Assembly: GCA_051294375.1 (NCBI GenBank)
Contig: CM119264.1
Location: 8,678,764 to 8,742,763, forward strand
Length of the DNA stretch: 64,000 nucleotides
Direction: 5' to 3'
DNA from: Paraspadella gotoi
Lineage: Eukaryota > Chaetognatha
Positions 1 through 12,729 of the stretch are shown piece by piece; within the stretch, counting starts at the first letter, position 1; each line of letters begins with the position of its first letter. A program made the translations under genes and the position numbers. The notes under the pieces are model-generated. The model searched no databases. It was not told the DNA's origin and saw only the letters and a list, made by a program, of their open reading frames with translations.

Positions 1-2480
1 GAATTTATCAGTTTTTTTATATTCTTATTTAGAAAACGTAAAAGTTTTTAATTTATAATTGTAATGTGTATTTATATTTCTCATTTAACTTTTTATCTCG
101 ATCAGAATCCTTCAAAAAACTTTAAGATTTAAAAAAATAATTTTTTTCTCTGTATAGTAATATCAATTTTTATTAGGCTAGTACCTTAATAAAAAAGCAT
201 TTTTGACAAAAAAATATTTAATACCATAATCTATGCTCATGATAGAGTTATTTTAACGCGTATTCATCGGCTATGAGTCAATCTATACTGAGAAAAACGA
301 GTAAAAATTCCGATTAACAGAACCCAGCTCTTAAATATCTAAATTTTAAAAAAAATGTCCGACTTTGAAGTGGCTTCCCTGTTTTGCGCTTCATTCAACC
401 ATTTTTGACCATTTGCCATTTGATTGAATGCCTTTTTTTTTTAAATAAAAAAAGACACCGATACGAAACAGATTGTGCACTCTAACATCAATAAAAGATT
501 CTTTAACAAAAGACACATTGTGTTATACTCAATTTACGTCTACTCTAACACGCTTTTGCAAAAATAAAAAAAACTCTTATCGTTAAGTGGCAAAGATTAA
601 GCTTCCAATTTGGTCCTCGTTAAATAAAATTAACATTTGAATTCTGAATGTCTTTTCTGCGTCAAAACGTTTTAGCTTATGAGCTAACTAAAAAATTTAG
701 AAATGACTGTTTATGACTTTTTTTATTTAGATATACGTCAAATGAAATAATATTATTAAGGTGAACTTGCCTCGCTTTTTAACTTAATAGCTTGTAAATT
801 AGTTTTTGACTGTTTTGGTACAATATATGTTACTAAATACTTTGTTAATTTTTACATTTGGGTTTTTCTTTTTTATTTAAATAGAAGGTTCTATTAAACC
901 GTAAACCTCACATATAATTTGTTAAATACAATATTAAAGAATACCTCTATATAATGCACATAATACTTTTTAGTAGATTTCGTTAAAAAATGTTTTAAGA
1001 ATCTTCTCAATAATATGATAACAAAAGTGTCTGTAATTATGTAGTGTCAATTACTATACCTTGCTTTATGACTACTGCTTATGTTATCAGTCTCAGCGTC
1101 ATAACCCTTCCATCGCGTTGACACGTTCGTCATCCTTCTCTCTGTCCAACTTGTTTTTGCTCACCAAATTTCTACCAGGTATACTATGAATCCTTGTACT
1201 GCCCTTTGTTTTCAACGCAGTTCCTCCGTCTATTTGTGTTTTTTGCGCTGTCTCTTCTCTTTCCTCCCTTCCGTGTGTGAAGTTTTAATTAACGTTTCTT
1301 CGTGACTCAGATAACCCGGCGAGATATCCCTGCTGCCGCCCAGCTGATCTCTCACTTCGCATGCAAAAAAAAAAACTAAAAAGAAAAAAGAGAAGAAAAA
1401 AAACCCCAAAAAATCCTTTTTTAAATCGAATTTCTCTAATTCTCTTATGCCCCAAAACATTTCAGACTTTCTTTTTTGTCAGGATGATTAAGGTTTCCTT
1501 GATAGTTATTTTCTTTATATTTATATTCTGGAGGCCTTAAACTTTGAAAAATATTGCTTCTAAAAACAAACGCCAAATTTGTATATATTCAATTATATAG
1601 AACAATGATTGAGTAGAAATCTACACAGTGAACTTAAGTTGGATGTTTTATTAGACGAACATATCAGATGTTTGTAAAGCTTTGAACTATTTTCGTAAAA
1701 AACATTTAAAGTCATGAGCTAGATAACAAACTAAAAAAAAAAATCGAGAATCAGCATCGAAATGACAATTAAGGTTACACATGCTATACAAATAAATATT
1801 GGTTTTTACTTTTTTTTTCGATCGAGAACAGAATTCATTGTTGTCATTTAGTTTTTTTATGCCGTTCATTAAAAACATAGATAGTATATTTTCCCTTTTT
1901 TATTATAAATTAATACTTTTTTCTTTAAGAATAAAAAATAATTTTCAACTGACAATCATTAATTACCCATTTTAACTTTAATTTAAATGTTTTTTTGCTG
2001 TATTAGTTTTCCCTGACCGAGTCTCCCGTTTTCTCTTCGTTACGACTGTCAGTAAAATCCCGGCCCATCTAAACTCGTTGTTCAGCGCTTTTAGAATGAG
2101 GATTCCTGGACCGCGCCAATCTCTTTACGCGAATTTTCCGAAATAATGCGCGCGGATCTTCCGAGTTCCAGCGGCAGAATGTTTGGCGCCTATGATGCAT
2201 CGCTAACGATAGTCACCCATTTTTGGTCACGGCCCGAATTTGTCCCAGGCCGCCGCCGAACACCTGAAAACGAATGTACAGTTGTAGTATATTTGTAGTT
2301 TTGGAAATAATACTGACTCCCGAATATAGCGCATAATGGTTCGGTATTTTTTGCTATTGTTGTTAAAATAGTTTCTAAAGAAACAGAGCGGAAGGTGAAA
2401 AATAACTTGAGATGATTATCAGGATTCGACGACCACGATGATGTGACCCGATGAATAATCTGAAATGACTCTCTTCCTCT
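1..2480. repeat. Noisy direct copy of the 7913-10220 block
   Basis: This block aligns nearly base for base with 7913-10220 in the same orientation. The window starts inside the copy. Differences are mostly one-base insertions and deletions, often in homopolymers, together with a few short substituted stretches. It includes a copy of the last RhoGAP exon (see 2049-2263). Homology fades in a trinucleotide-rich stretch near 2440-2480, and a 285-base N gap follows at 2627. The indel-dominated divergence looks like uncorrected long-read sequence, although an old tandem duplication cannot be excluded. Confidence 0.85.
2049..2263 (-). pseudogene. Frameshifted copy of the last RhoGAP exon
   Basis: This is the counterpart of the intact exon at 9814-10008. 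The same acceptor (TTTTCAG) and most codons are recognisable, but extra bases (for example in the stretch corresponding to the APN-containing motif and in the runs near 2225-2250) break the frame several times. The copy is about 20 bases longer than the intact exon because of insertions. It sits inside the duplicated 1-2480 block and has no neighbouring upstream RhoGAP exons. It is either a true duplicated pseudo-exon or an assembly copy with sequencing errors; the pattern favours the latter. Confidence 0.75.

Positions 2481-2481
<1 letters not shown>

Positions 2482-2514
<33 letters not shown>
2482..2514. repeat. (AG)n microsatellite
   Basis: Perfect AG dinucleotide run of about 16 units directly after the 1-2480 duplicated block. 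Confidence 0.95.
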
Positions 2515-2517
<3 letters not shown>

Positions 2518-2626
2518 TCTGATGAGGTAAAACTTTAAGATTAACTTATATAACAAAACTTATGACTATCCTGACGTCTTCTCGCATGAGTCGCAAACGG
2601 TTTAAAAATCAAAATAAAAACGGAAA

Positions 2627-2911
2627 NNNNNNNNNNNNNNNNNNNNNNNNNNNNNNNNNNNNNNNNNNNNNNNNNNNNNNNNNNNNNNNNNNNNNNNNNN
2701 NNNNNNNNNNNNNNNNNNNNNNNNNNNNNNNNNNNNNNNNNNNNNNNNNNNNNNNNNNNNNNNNNNNNNNNNNNNNNNNNNNNNNNNNNNNNNNNNNNNN
2801 NNNNNNNNNNNNNNNNNNNNNNNNNNNNNNNNNNNNNNNNNNNNNNNNNNNNNNNNNNNNNNNNNNNNNNNNNNNNNNNNNNNNNNNNNNNNNNNNNNNN
2901 NNNNNNNNNNN
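2627..2911. other. Assembly gap (285 N)
   Basis: A run of 285 unknown bases. Other N runs in the window are 3438-3447 (10), 15034-15166, 15379-15540, 15666-15873, 25070-25372 and 26906-27151 (longer), 54297-54306 (10), and the 25-N runs at 16700-16724, 23049-23073, 32177-32201, 35046-35070, 36846-36870 and 57943-57967. The apparent long reading frames crossing these runs are artefacts. Confidence 1.
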
Positions 2912-3447
2912 TTTTTCGTTTTTGTTAAAATTTTTCCCTCTCGGAATTAGTGTTTTGACGTCATTTTTCGTCCAACGCAATTTTCGCACGAAAAGGAAGA
3001 CAAATGAGGAGATTAGAAGGGGAAAGAAAAAAGGGGGCAATAAAAATGGGGGAAAAAAGGAAATAAAATGAATAAAAAATGGGAAAAAGAAAGGGAAAAA
3101 ACAATAAAACAAAAAGAAAACAATGAAAGAAAAGTAGATACGAAAACTAAAAACAAATAAATAATTGTCGCTTTATCTTAGATGACTACAATTAAATCAA
3201 CGGAATTGGTAAAATAACCTTACTGTCTATCCTTATTGTCTATTTAAACTGACAGTTAAAATAAAATAGTATTTATATCAACAGACGAGGTTTATTAATA
3301 ACAATTTTAATAATGAAAATATTAAATGAAAAAGAGATGGTGAAAATTCCGGTAAACGTGTCGGTGCGTTAAGTCGGTCGAGACTCAAGCACGGAGCAGT
3401 CAACGCGTTACGCGTTCTCGGCGCGAGCGCGGAGAGANNNNNNNNNN

Positions 3448-4114
3448 CGAGTTGGTTTCAGCAGCGGAACTGATTCATCATCGAAGCCAGAATAAGATTA
3501 GACGCCAACTTTGTTTGCCTTTGTTGGCTTTTGATTGGCTTAAAATCACTTTTGATTGGCCTTTGTTGGCATTTTATTACCTTAGGATCACTATTGATTG
3601 GCCTTAGTTGACTTTTGATTTGATAAAGTTCAGTTTTGAATCTTTTGATCTTTTTTTGATTTTTGATTTTTGATTTTTTTAGGTTTTCTTGGCTTTTGTA
3701 TATTTTTGCTTACCAAATTTTTGTCAACCATGAAGGCAATTTAAGTTTTATAACCGGGTTAAATTATTATTTTTCAAAACATTTGCCTTGAAATTCTTTT
3801 TTATTGGCATTAGACGCTTTAGTTGCTTTTCATTTTATTGTTTGTACGTAGTTGAAAAAAAAACAACTATGGTTTCGTTTTATGATTGATTGATCTCTCA
3901 AAAGGTTGTCTCTCTCATTTGTTGAAAACACATTTTTCTGGTGTCCACGATAAGCGGAAAAATGGTTCGCTTGTCCTTCTATCGGTTTCCCCTTTTTTTT
4001 CTTTTTGTCGGTGAAGCATTAAAAATCATGTTTGTGTCCGTCAATCCCTCCATCCGTTCACACTTGTGTTCAAAAGCTTTTATAGTGTTATGAAAAGAGC
4101 GAAAGAGCATCAGC
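3448..4114. repeat. AT-rich stretch with a degenerate tandem motif
   Basis: Between about 3510 and 3690 a motif close to TTTGATTGGCCTTTGTTGGC recurs imperfectly and then decays into (TTTTTGA)n-like runs. No reading frame or splice-flanked exon is supported here. Just upstream, 3340-3437 is CpG-rich with an ACGCGTTACGCGT-like palindromic patch, which could be a promoter fragment but has no recognisable gene next to it. Confidence 0.5.

Positions 4115-4202
<88 letters not shown>
4115..4202. repeat. (AAT)n microsatellite
   Basis: Uninterrupted ATA/AAT trinucleotide array of about 29 units. It produces a meaningless poly-isoleucine frame on the minus strand. Confidence 0.97.
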
Positions 4203-4203
<1 letters not shown>

Positions 4204-4715
4204 GCTCAAAATGGATTCTTTAAAGTTTAAACATTTACATATGTAAAAATGCACATAAATGACGTTTGAAGTAAGTTTTTAATGGATCTTAATGGAAATT
4301 TTAAAAAACTCCTTACTTTTGTTCTCGACGTAAAAAATTGTCAAATAGTACAAAAAAAGGGAGTTAAAAGTCATTTCAACGTTTCATAAAATCGAAAAAA
4401 AAAAGAAATGAATGAGAGAATGTCATGTAGAGAAATGAAAGACAAATGAGCATAATGAAGTTTAAAAAAAAAGAAAGGAAATTAAATTCCGATTCGCGGG
4501 CAAAAGGACAAAAGGAAAAAGTCTGCACTTTCGACTTCCACTTTCAAACTCGAATCGGATTTCGATGAATGAGTCTCCCGCTTTAGTTTCGCCTAGGAAA
4601 AGGGAAAACGGGAGAAAAAAGGGAGAAAAAGGGAGAAAAAGGGAGAAAAAAAGGAGGAAAAATGGACGGAAAAAGGGATTATTAGGAAAAATTAAAAAAA
4701 CAAAAAAGTATACTA

Positions 4716-4955
4716 AACTTATGAAATTGGTACAACCAATATAAAAATTATCCATTCATTTAATACATAAGCTATCTTGCCCCTAACTTTGAACGGGCTT
4801 TGGTGGTTTAAGGCCCCCATCACTCGTAGCAAGTCCCTGCATGCTTTCAATCTAGACTTTCTCAGTCTCTTTTATTCACTCGCAGAGTACCTGGCTTCCA
4901 TATCATTGAAGTGGAATAATGTTTCAAAGAATGTTTCAATTGTATGAAAAGACCA
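4716..4955 (+). repeat. Dispersed ~240-bp repeat, copy 1
   Basis: The longest forward copy of a repeat family seen four times in this window (also 5021-5132 forward, 17415-17655 reverse, 63556-63770 forward). Shared blocks in order are a TACAACCAATATAAAA-type 5' block, a GACTTTGGACAGGCTTT-like block, a GCCTCCATCACTC block, a CTGCAAGCTTTCAAT-like block, TTTATTCAC, a TACCTGGCTTCC block and a TTTCAAAG-type 3' end. No coding frame is conserved, so it is probably a SINE or MITE-like non-autonomous element. I see no clear pol III boxes or long terminal inverted repeats, so the class is undetermined. Confidence 0.8.
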
Positions 4956-5020
4956 TTCCCTTAAGTATTAGATCGGGGAATACTATATTGTTCCCCGCCC
5001 AGCATCAAAATACAAGGAGC

Positions 5021-5132
5021 CGAATTTTATGAAATCGGTCCAACCAATATAAAAATTATCCATTCATTAGCTATCTTGCCACTGACTTTGGACAGGCTTT
5101 GGCGGTTTAAGGCCTCCATCACTCTTATATGA
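5021..5132 (+). repeat. Dispersed ~240-bp repeat, copy 2 (truncated)
   Basis: Contains only the 5' half of the family (the ACCAATATAAAAATTATCC block through GCCTCCATCACTC), about 65 bases downstream of copy 1 and in the same orientation. It looks like a truncated second insertion or a local duplication. Confidence 0.75.
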
Positions 5133-6450
5133 GGTAAAATTGAGGCGAAGAAAAAAAAAGTAAGGTAGGAAAAGGAAAAGAAAAGAGTAAAAGAAACAGA
5201 AAACAAATGAAAAAAAAAGAAAAAAAATAAGTTAAAAGGAATAAATTCGAGACAAGAAAAGTAAAGGAAAAGAGAAAATCCGCTTAACAGTCGAGAATTT
5301 TGTTTGGCTGACGAACCGCGCTGCAGCTGCTGCCGCGGTCGCATATCTGATTTTGATGCTTTAACTCTGGTACTAATTTTTTTTGGTTCTTACTCTTGTA
5401 CTGACTGAATCGGTTCCACCTGAATTACTGAATTTTGTTTTGCTTATTCTTCTCTAATAGTATGTATTCATACTTTTTATACTAATCATACTTTGTTGTC
5501 TTAATCTAGAATTAGTCTTCTATTATATTATTTCTAGCCAGAATGTTTGTTTCCTTGTGTCACTCTTCTCCTACTCAATTCTTGATTTTTCCTCCCTCTG
5601 GGTCCACGGTCTGAAAGGCTTAAATGGCCGATTCCAATTGATAAAAAACGAGATAAAGTAAAGATTGAAAAGTCTCTTCTTACGGGACGCGAATGAATCT
5701 TTAGTTCTATTTTAACGTCGACCTTGTTTTTGTACCGATTTCTTTAGACTTACTAGTTTTTCTTGAGAGAGAGAGAGAGAGAATTTTTAAAAATCTAAAT
5801 TAAATTTCGAAATTAGTTTTTCACAAAACATAAATTTTCTTTTTTTTTGGCAATTTTACTGCTAGGATGTAAATTAACCATGACCTTCCGAGTAATATTT
5901 TTACTTCTAAATATACGTACATTGTTATTCATCGGATACACTTTATCCTCGAATCCTGGGCAACAGTTGGCACGAATAGATCGAAAAATTGAACGAGTCG
6001 CTCGTCACGGAAAATTCCTCGATGGCAAGCGAGACTTCGAGAGATTCAGGGTGGCATCATCCTCGCTTCCATTGCAAAGGTCAATTTCATTTCAATGATG
6101 AATGATGAATTGATAAGCAGCCTGAATTGCTGAAAAATGGACTTTTGCAACAGTTAGTCAGATGAAACATTTAAGAAATTCGACTCCTTTGATATCAAGC
6201 TGATATAAACAGCAAATGTATAAATGATTAACTTTTGGTCGGTACATAAAAGATTTTATATTTGCATTAAAAAATATTTAACAAAAATCTAAAAATGCGA
6301 AAACGATAAGTTTGAGAGACACTTCAAAAATACCAATTTTCCATCACCCCATAAATTTTTTCAATGTTCCCGGTGACAGAGTCCTCAATAGGTTTTTATC
6401 GTATTTTAAATGTTTTGATTCGAATCATTTTTTCCGGTCTTTGGGTCGAT
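5133..6450. other. No supported gene
   Basis: AT-rich sequence with a purine-rich block (5140-5275), a short (GA)n run (5765-5782) and an unremarkable ATG frame at 5847-6098 without family resemblance or splice context. Nothing functional can be supported. Confidence 0.6.
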
Positions 6451-6509
6451 TCAAAAAAATCTTCTTCTCGTGAAAATGTTTCTTCGACGAAGGACTTTCT
6501 TATCGGGTT
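6451..6509 (-). CDS. Predicted exon 2 of a small secreted peptide
   Basis: Candidate terminal exon paired with 6714-6855. It follows a strong acceptor on the minus strand (an AT-rich tract ending in TTTCAG) and starts in the phase left by exon 1. It encodes EPDKKVLRRRNIFTRRRFF and then TGA. The product of both exons would be 66 residues, with a strongly basic C-terminal tail rich in arginine and no cysteine after the signal peptide. The stop lies right after a run of seven T, so a one-base sequencing error would change the C-terminus. The acceptor choice is inferred; no amidation signal or dibasic-flanked neuropeptide of a known family is seen. Confidence 0.4.
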
Positions 6510-6713
6510 CTGAAATATATATATTAATTGATTTAGTTTGTTGTAAGGACATCGCATGTACAGGTTCTCTTCGAAGCCAGCATTGAACGAAATCATTAAT
6601 GATAAAATTTATTTGTCAATTTAATAACAAAATTAGGAAAAAAGTGACTATAGTATAAGTGCGTAAGTTTAACAGATCCGACTAAAAATAAAAAGAAAAA
6701 CAGAACAACTCAC

Positions 6714-6855
6714 CAATATTTACGGATTTCAGGAGACGTCTTAGCTTTTCCACGACAGTTGCTTGATCCTCAGTTGCGGGTTGTTTTCCACCGCAAGTGA
6801 AAGCGATCATGATGAGGACGATCGCTAAAATGGCAACTTTCTTGGAAGAAATCAT
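6714..6855 (-). CDS. Predicted exon 1 of a small secreted peptide
   Basis: The exon begins with ATG in a favourable context (CACAAAATG) and encodes MISSKKVAILAIVLIMIAFT, a textbook signal peptide with a basic n-region and a hydrophobic core. It continues with CGG and then KQPATEDQATVVEKLRRLLKSVNI, a charged segment that looks amphipathic and helical. It ends at a good donor (G|GTGAGT-like) in phase 1 after 142 nt. The mature product would be secreted and only about 40-45 residues once exon 2 (6451-6509) is added. I do not recognise the family; a peptide hormone or a defence peptide are both possible. No clear TATA box was found in the upstream 150 bp (6856-7000). Confidence 0.55.
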
Positions 6856-7086
6856 TTTGTGTATTTTCTCGTCCGAGTGTGTTTTCTAGATAAGAATTGT
6901 AGCTAAAAAGTGAGAGCATCGAAAGTCGGAGATCAGGAGGGTACCAGAACAGGTATATCCACGAAACGCGGTTTCAATCAGTTAAAAAGCAGGTTTAAAA
7001 GGAACCCCGCCAAAAGACGCCAGCGCTGTTCTTGAACTTGGGCAAAAATCTTGTAACGGCGACAGAAAAATTGGCTCGCAACCTTG

Positions 7087-7860
7087 AACGGGACGGCAAA
7101 ATCGCTCCACGACCCCAGCAGCAAACGTAAAAGCTCAAAGCTCACAAGGAAGCCAAAAATTATCCTGCGCGAGTTATCATCTCCCATGTTGGTGCACCAC
7201 AGGAGAGACTGGCGGCATTTCTGAATGCTCTCCTACAAAAATGATAAATAATTCAATAGAATCCATTGAACGGATTCGTAATGATGATGACCAAATGGGC
7301 AGTGTTGACGCTGAGGCTCACTTTCCCTCAGTATCTAAAAAACGTACCCTCTTTACACCTGAAAACATCTGTGACATAATTTTGCTCTGTGTTAAAAAAA
7401 AAAAGATTTTGTCTTAAATAACCGTCACTACACGGCTCGAGAGGGTGGCCCAATAGGCCTCTCACTCATGGTCACGCTCTCACAACTCTAGATGGAGTCT
7501 ACAATTATAGAGGCCGTTGATAGGATGAAAAACAAAGGGGTTGAGCCACCCAAGCACCTTATTGTATGTATACATGGATGACACCTTTGGGGTCATGAAA
7601 GGGCGCCGCCCTCGCCGACGTAGGCGTGAATCCTCTTATCAAGATCCGTGGGAGATCTTCAGTGAGACTCTCAATGAAATACACCCAGTAATGATGGATC
7701 GCTATCCACCTCAGTCTACAGAAAAGAAACAAACACAAACATCATTCTTAAACCATTCTTGCCCCCCCCCAAATTACATGAGGCCACCATTAAGGGAGAA
7801 TTATATGTCGATCCTCCCGAATCTGCTCATCTCGTGAGCAAGTGGCAATATTTTTTAAAA
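7087..7860 (+). pseudogene. Degenerate reverse transcriptase fragment
   Basis: Three RT landmarks occur in the correct order on the plus strand but in different frames and with stops between them: motif A-like VDAEAHFPSV (7295-7333), motif B-like REGGPIGLSL (7437-7490) and motif C-like VYMDDTFGV (about 7565-7595), followed by a segment with EIFSETLNEIHPVMM. The order A-B-C and the spacing fit an RT palm. The YMDD-type box followed by a hydrophobic segment and an L.E.HP motif is reminiscent of Penelope-like elements, but the GGPIG motif B is atypical for them, so the family is undetermined. Frameshifts and internal stops show that it is dead or badly sequenced. It sits directly upstream of the 7913 duplicated block. 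Confidence 0.65.
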
Positions 7861-7912
7861 GTGAGTCAAAAATGTGAAAAACTGTAAAAAAAAGTTATCA
7901 TCATCTTTCGAT

Positions 7913-10220
<2,308 letters not shown>

Positions 10221-10292
10221 TCTTCTGCTCGTATTTTTCTTATTTTTTGTAAATTAATTAATTAATTAATTAATTAACAAATGACAACTGAC

Positions 10293-10406
10293 CTGAAGGA
10301 AACGGATGAGATAACTAAGAACGAGACATTGGAGCTCCGGAAGCTTCTTCATGATCTCTAAGGACTTCTCGGAATCCTCCGCGTGCACGACGCACTCGTG
10401 ATAGAA
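10293..10406 (-). CDS. ARHGAP39: RhoGAP protein (ARHGAP39/Vilse-like), penultimate exon
   Basis: Exon of 114 nt (38 codons, phase 0 at both ends) with acceptor TTTTAG and donor CAG|GTCAGT. It encodes FYHECVVHAEDSEKSLEIMK and continues into LPELQCLVLSYLIRFLQ. This is the RhoGAP helical segment following the catalytic lysine/arginine helix, and the LP...vL.YLI.FLQ pattern is characteristic. It joins the 10739 exon (ending IPPQ) upstream and the VFAAPD exon downstream without breaking the frame, so the order and phases are self-consistent. Confidence 0.9.
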
Positions 10407-10738
10407 CTAAAATCGAATTATTTTTTAGAAAAATTTAATACAAAAATATAGAATTGTGAAATAAATTCAAGAATTAATACACTTATTTGAATGAACGTAT
10501 GAACGATTAAGGAATGAATGAATCAATGAAAGAATAAATAAATGAATGAATGAATAAATTGAATAATTGAGTTTATCGAAAGATACTAAAAGTGATGTAT
10601 GCAAAAGCGAATGAATTTATGAGTGTGCAATTGTAAGACCAACAGTCTGTTTCTCTGTCTCTAATTAATTTTAATGAGGCAGCGGTGAAGAGAACGAGTC
10701 AATGAAAAGCTTGGTGAAGGAGTAAACCCGTGACCAAC

Positions 10739-10889
10739 CTGGGGCGGAATAAGCGGCTCCTGCAGCTCTCTATACCAAAGCTTTAGCAGCGAGGCTGGAA
10801 CGTGAGCGTCCCCGCAGACCCCGACGGGACTCTGCCACTGCTCCAGCATCGACTTGAGAATGTTCACGTCTTCGATGTCTCCTGGAATC
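10739..10889 (-). CDS. ARHGAP39: RhoGAP protein (ARHGAP39/Vilse-like), catalytic core exon
   Basis: Exon of 151 nt with acceptor CCCCAG and donor CAG|GTTGGT. Its first base completes the arginine codon begun in the preceding exon. It encodes IPGDIEDVNILKSMLEQWQS and then the conserved PASLLKLWYRELQEPLIPP helix, which carries the Lys and Arg that stabilise the GAP-GTPase interface in RhoGAP domains. Length and spacing match the family. The GD.....P.SLLK.W.REL.EPLIP signature with a W before the Y-R is typical of the ARHGAP39 subgroup. Confidence 0.92.
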
Positions 10890-11064
10890 CTGGGGAGGTA
10901 GGAAAAAAAAATTTAATTTTAAATAATGATTCCAGATTCCTTGTATGTAACTACATCGAAGTCGAAATTATAACATATATTCCACATTTCAATCGATCAA
11001 CCAGGTATGGGCCTTCACTAGGAGTTCAGATGGAGCTTGACCGATTGCCTTTTTCTCCATTTTG

Positions 11065-11202
<138 letters not shown>

Positions 11203-11846
11203 ATCCCTATTTCTTTCTTTCTATCCTTATTTCTCTCTTTCTTTCTATTCCTATTTCTTTCTCCTTCTTTTTCCTCGGTTCTTGAATCGAAGCTGAGGTT
11301 GTTTAATGATTCGGAGATTTAAACACTTCATTAGTTTCCGGCTGAGAAATTTCTCCTAATTTTTTTCCTTCACCTCTCCTCATTGAGTGCTTCGTTAACA
11401 TTAAGTTTTAATCTTTTTCGGCTTTTAACATAAAGTTTATTCTAATAAACAGTTAATCTTTTAGTCTCACATTTAAAAAAAACTTTGGGAATTAATGCTC
11501 ATAGATAATATATAATAAGTTGCTAAACTAAATGAGTAAATGTAAGATAATTACAAGGTTATCATTAAAACAATAGTCACATAAAGGTAATCTTTTTACC
11601 GGAACACACGATCCCACGGATTTGTCGGGATTTTCCTTTGATCCGTCGGGGAAAAAATTTCATTTGATATATTTTTTTTTCTAAGCAGCAAATGTGTCTC
11701 CAGAGGAAAGGTTTATCTAACTCTTTTCGTTCCGGCGCAAAGTTTGAAACTGGTTAATTTTTTTTTCAGAGCGGGACGGCCCGAATTTAATTTACCGGAA
11801 AAATGAACATTTTTTTTTAATTTTTAGATAAAATAGGTCTTAACTA

Positions 11847-12207
<361 letters not shown>

Positions 12208-12618
12208 TCCTATCAATCACTTGATCAACTAATACAAAAATCAATCATTCTAATTATCAATTAAGAAAGAAATTAATAAATAAATCGCTCCATCAATCAA
12301 TTAATCAGTCTTTCAATCAAACTGTCAACCAAAACATTATTAAAACAATGATTGTCTTGAATCACTGCTAATATTTTTTTTTAAATGATTTCTAACGAAA
12401 CTATCATGAAATCATACATTTCACTGCACAGCATCAGCAGCAAGCAGCAGAGACGCCCGTATTCTTCATTTTCTTTCTCTTCAACGTCTTCTTGAGTGAC
12501 ACCTTCCTCGTCGCCATCATCTTCTCATCGAAGCGAGACGTGTAATTCGCATTAATGCAAATGAGATTAACGCGAGTCGAAGTGATTCCCTTTCTCGAAA
12601 CCCATCTCGACTTTTTCG

Positions 12619-12619
<1 letters not shown>

Positions 12620-12675
<56 letters not shown>

Positions 12676-12682
12676 ATCTCTC

Positions 12683-12722
<40 letters not shown>
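12620..12722 (+). repeat. (CT)n microsatellite, interrupted
   Basis: Long CT dinucleotide tract with a few interruptions (TTCT, CAT, CG). It extends into the pyrimidine-rich sequence that runs through about 14160 and is responsible for all the Ser/Leu-rich frames there. Confidence 0.95.
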
Positions 12723-12726
<4 letters not shown>

Positions 12727-12729
12727 CAA

